Source of the DNA: Euryodendron excelsum
Lineage: Eukaryota > Streptophyta > Magnoliopsida > Ericales > Pentaphylacaceae
NCBI GenBank assembly: GCA_033060915.1
Contig: CM065381.1
Location: 31,971,336-32,035,335, forward strand
Reading direction: 5' to 3'
DNA length: 64,000 nt
Of the stretch, positions 61,151 to 64,000 are shown one piece after another. The notes beneath the pieces are model-generated. The model made no database searches. It had not been told where the DNA came from and saw only the letters and a program-made list of their open reading frames with translations. Positions within the stretch are counted from its first letter, which is position 1; every line of letters starts with the position of its first letter. The translations under genes and the position numbers were made by a program.

Positions 61151-61720
61151 CCCAAAGAAGTCACTTTCATATGCAATTATGCTTGATAACATCACATGCA
61201 AGCCAGTCTACTTAAAGACTTCTGACTCAAAGCATTAGCCACTACATTGGCTTTTCCCAAATGGTAATGAATCATACATTCAGTCTTTAATTAGTTACAT
61301 CCATCTCCCATGTAGTGCATTCAAGTCTCGTTGAGTGAATAGATACTTTAAGCTTTGGTGATCCATATAAATTTCACAAGGTTCTCTGTACAAATAATGC
61401 CTTCATATCTTCAATGCGAATACTATAGCTGCCAGCTCCAAATCATGAATAGAATAGTTCTTTTCGTGTGTCTTCAACTGTCTCGATGCATAAGCGATCA
61501 CCCTTCTTAGCTGCATTAGCACACACCCCAAGCTTTGATGCGAAGCATCGTTATACACCTCAAAGTCTCCCTTCCTGGAAGGAACTGTTAATATCAGTGT
61601 TGTAGTCAGTTTGTTCGTCAACTCCTGAAAACTATGCCCACAATCAATTTTCCATTCAAAGGCCACATCCTTGCAAGTCAACTGTGTCAAATGAACGATA
61701 ATAAATGAAAAGCCTTATAT
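61151..61720 (-). pseudogene. RNase H region (Tekay/Del-like)
   Basis: The open part (61403-61690) reads [17 protein letters not shown]…[27 protein letters not shown] and [30 protein letters not shown], a textbook RNase H with catalytic D (YNDAS) and E (DLELAA). Downstream it continues with stops through YLFTQRDLN to about 61290. It degrades template RNA during reverse transcription. Confidence 0.87.
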
Positions 61721-62520
61721 GAATCTCCGATAGTAACCTGATAATCCCAGAAAACTTTTAATCTCTGAAACATTCTTCGGTTGTTCGCAGTTTATAATAG
61801 CCTTAGTTTTTCTTGAATCAACATTATTTCCCTCAACAGATATCACATGCCCAAAAACACTACTTCATCAAGCCAAAATTCACACTTGCTGAATTTAGCA
61901 TATAATTGCTTATTCCGCAAGATTTGCAATACAAGTCTCAAATGATTCTCATGCTCTTCTTGATTACGAGAATATATCAATATATCATTAATAAAGACAA
62001 TCACAAAAGAATTAAGAAAAGGTCAGAATACTCGTTTCATCAAATCCATGAAGATAACAGGTGCATTAGTCGCTCCAAAAGGCATCACCAAGAATTCATA
62101 ATAACCATACCGAGTATGGAACGCAGTCTTTGGTGTATCACTGTCTTTTACTTTTAATTAATGATATTCAAATCTTAAATCAATCTTTAAAAATACTGCA
62201 GCTCCTTGTAATTGATCAAACAAATCATCAATCCAAGGCAAAGGATATTTGTTCTTTATAGTAACCTGATTGAACTGCTGATAATTAATACATAATCTCA
62301 TGGTGCCATCCTTCTTCTTCACAAACAAAATTGGTGCTTCCCATAGCGATACACTTGGTTGAATGAATCGCTTATCAAGGACGTCTTGCAACTAAAGTTT
62401 CAACTCGCACAATTCGACTGGTGCCATTCTATACGGTGAAATTGAAATCGGTGTAGTTCCCGATAACAATTCAATAGATAACTTCACTTCCTTGTCTAGT
62501 ACCACCCCTGGAAGCTTATT
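61721..62520 (-). pseudogene. Reverse transcriptase (Tekay/Del-like) with a damaged active site
   Basis: Motifs in order are [57 protein letters not shown] with a stop in place of Q (62158), [10 protein letters not shown] (about 62080) and [12 protein letters not shown] (61970-62000). The last should contain two catalytic aspartates (F/YxDD); here the first is Asn (AAT at 61987-61989), a G-to-A change. LGLSGYYRRFI lies near 61730. The enzyme would be inactive even without the stops. Confidence 0.9.
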
Positions 62521-63100
62521 TGGAAAGACATCCAGAAAGTGTTGAACCATAAGCATATCAGATAACTTCAATTCTAATTTGGTAGTGTCAATTACTTGTG
62601 CAAGATATCCTTCACATCTTTTCTGTAATAACTTATTAGCTTCCAAAGCTGAGATCAACTAAGTTGAAAATACATCTCTTTTCCTTTGGAATCTAAATTC
62701 TGCTTCATAAAGCATTCCAAAAACAACTTCTTTCTTAAAGTAATCAATAGGTGCATGATAAAAAGATAACCAATCCATTCCTAATATCAAATCAAAGTCA
62801 TGAATAGCCAACTGAAGCAAGTCAACCGCCAACTCTTTACCTCCAATCTTCACCACACAATCTTTATATACCATGTCTACAACTATCACATTTCCCACGT
62901 ATGTAGACACAAGTCAAAGTTGTGACAATGAACTACATGGTCTATCCAAATGCATACTAAATGCAATAGAAACAAATGAATATGTGGAACCCGGATCTAA
63001 CAACACATATGCCTCTTTATCAACTATAGATAACATACCTGTCATAACATTAGGAGTAGTCTGCACATCCCTCAGCGTCATGGTATAGGCTCATGCTTGA
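62521..63100 (-). pseudogene. Aspartic protease (Tekay/Del-like)
   Basis: The active-site region is YVLLDPGSTYSFVS (62975-63010), with the DPGS form common in this lineage. It is followed by YVGNVIVVDMVYKDC, LLQLAIHDFDLILGMDWLSFYHAPIDY and, after a stop at 62656-62658, ALEANKLLQKRCEGYLAQV and DVFPNKLPG leading into RT. Protease would process the Gag-Pol precursor. Confidence 0.87.
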
Positions 63101-63715
63101 GTATGTGATTCAGGCGTCATTGCCTGTCCTCGTTGTGAAACTCTTGTTGCTCCCCTACTTCCACTAGCCACATTACCTGCTGATGATGCTGCCGCAAGAT
63201 TCTAAAGACAATTTTGTGCTATGTGTCCCTACTGTCCACACTGATAGCATTTGTCAATCCACAGCGCCGGACAATCTCTACCAATATACCCCTCAGCCCC
63301 ACATCGATAGCAAATGATTCCCCCAGTTCTACCCCCCAAAAATCTCAAACTGGTAGACCTAACCGATGGTCTCCATGCTCTTCGACGCCCAGAAATTGTT
63401 GTACTTCTCGCATTACTTAACAGTGAACTGCCCGATCCAGGATTAAATTGCACTTGTCTTTGTCGTGAAGTACCAGCTTCCTAATCAAACTCCTATTCTT
63501 GAATTGTTCTCGTCTTCCTAACATCTCCTTCACGTCCAATTCCATAATCTTGGATTGTTCACCAATTTCACATATTTGGTGATCTCAAATGCAGAAACCC
63601 AAGATCGAATTGGCAGTTCTAGTCCCTGTTTGAATCTTCTACACTTGGCATCTTTAGTACACATCAAGCCAGGTGCAAATCGAGACATGAATTCCTCCAC
63701 ATATTCTACTGCTTA
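63101..63715 (-). pseudogene. Gag C-terminal half with two zinc knuckles (Tekay/Del-like)
   Basis: EEFMSRFAPGL…CRRFKQGLELPI (about 63600-63700) matches the end of the capsid region of Tekay-type Gag. Zinc knuckle 1 is CYRCGAEGYIGRDC (63271-63312), where the expected His is Tyr. Knuckle 2 (63186-63240) is CYQCGQ, stop, GHIAQNC. The Arg/Ser-rich linker between them and the capsid part has several stops (for example 63482, 63525). The gag N-terminus is not in continuity: at about 63716 the sequence changes to unrelated DNA. Confidence 0.82.
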
Positions 63716-64000
63716 ATCTACTTAAGACACCCAATAGTAGGTTCGGTGAAATAGTACATAATAAAAATAACCTGGTAAAACAGAGGTCGAACCACATAGA
63801 ACACATGTAGCAATTAAAACAGATGACAAACGTAACCAAAAGAACAATAAAATCTTTTTGTAATTTTGAGATGGAGGTTACTAAACTAAACATTAACATA
63901 AACATAATAAAATAAAATAGTCTTGAATTCAATTGATTCAACCGCTTGACTTACTTGTGAATGATCAATATAGATTTACCAACTGCCAATCATTTAGCCT
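63716..64000. other. Unassigned sequence interrupting gag
   Basis: After the gag frame (…VEEFMSRF) the sequence becomes AT-rich with AACCTGGTAAAACAGAGGTCGAACC (63770-63795). No gag frame continues. It is probably another insertion whose far end is beyond the window. Confidence 0.45.

Overview
This window is dicot-type plant nuclear DNA made almost entirely of nested LTR retrotransposons. I see no host protein gene, rRNA, tRNA or CRISPR array. It looks plant because of spliceosomal introns, Tat/Ogre-like and chromodomain Ty3/gypsy elements, a plant mobile domain (PMD) gene, TATAAATA promoters and telo-box motifs (AAACCCTA). Species cannot be read from the sequence.

Positions 1-45974 are built from one retrotransposon family with giant LTRs. 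In its own orientation each LTR starts TGTAAGCACCCC, ends GCGCGACA and is about 4.9-5.2 kb long. An adjacent primer site resembles the 3' end complement of tRNA-Arg, and a polypurine tract precedes the 3' LTR, so the family is probably of the Tat/Ogre branch of Ty3/gypsy. The copies sit inside one another. Two partial LTRs (1-3004, 3005-6309) lie inside element E1 (internal 6310-9497, 3' LTR 9498-14299). E1 lies inside the 5' LTR of element E2 (14300-17730). E2 continues with a primer site, a decayed gag, no visible pol, an antisense PMD gene, a polypurine tract and a truncated 3' LTR (17731-27703). E3 lies in the opposite orientation (3' LTR 27704-32571, internal part to about 40860) and is split by a complete solo LTR (33939-39141) with perfect 5-bp target duplications. 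A head-to-head junction near 40860 leads to one more LTR (41073-45974).

The most notable content is the PMD gene carried antisense inside this family. Three copies (E1, E2, E3) share one structure: a 5'-UTR intron of about 0.88 kb, a long coding exon, an 88-bp second intron and a short last exon ending in an acidic tail. All three are broken by stops, frameshifts, a lost start or an insertion.

Positions 45975-57121 hold a diverged relative of the giant LTR (45975-49795), a repeat-rich stretch with two minisatellites (49796-52336), and a 4.6-kb solo LTR (52337-56974) with near-perfect target duplications. From 57122 to the end there is a decayed Tekay/Del-like chromodomain Ty3/gypsy element on the minus strand: LTR, chromodomain, integrase, RNase H, RT, protease and gag zinc knuckles. 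A 1.33-kb solo LTR of a different, probably Ty1/copia, element sits inside its chromodomain with a perfect 5-bp duplication.
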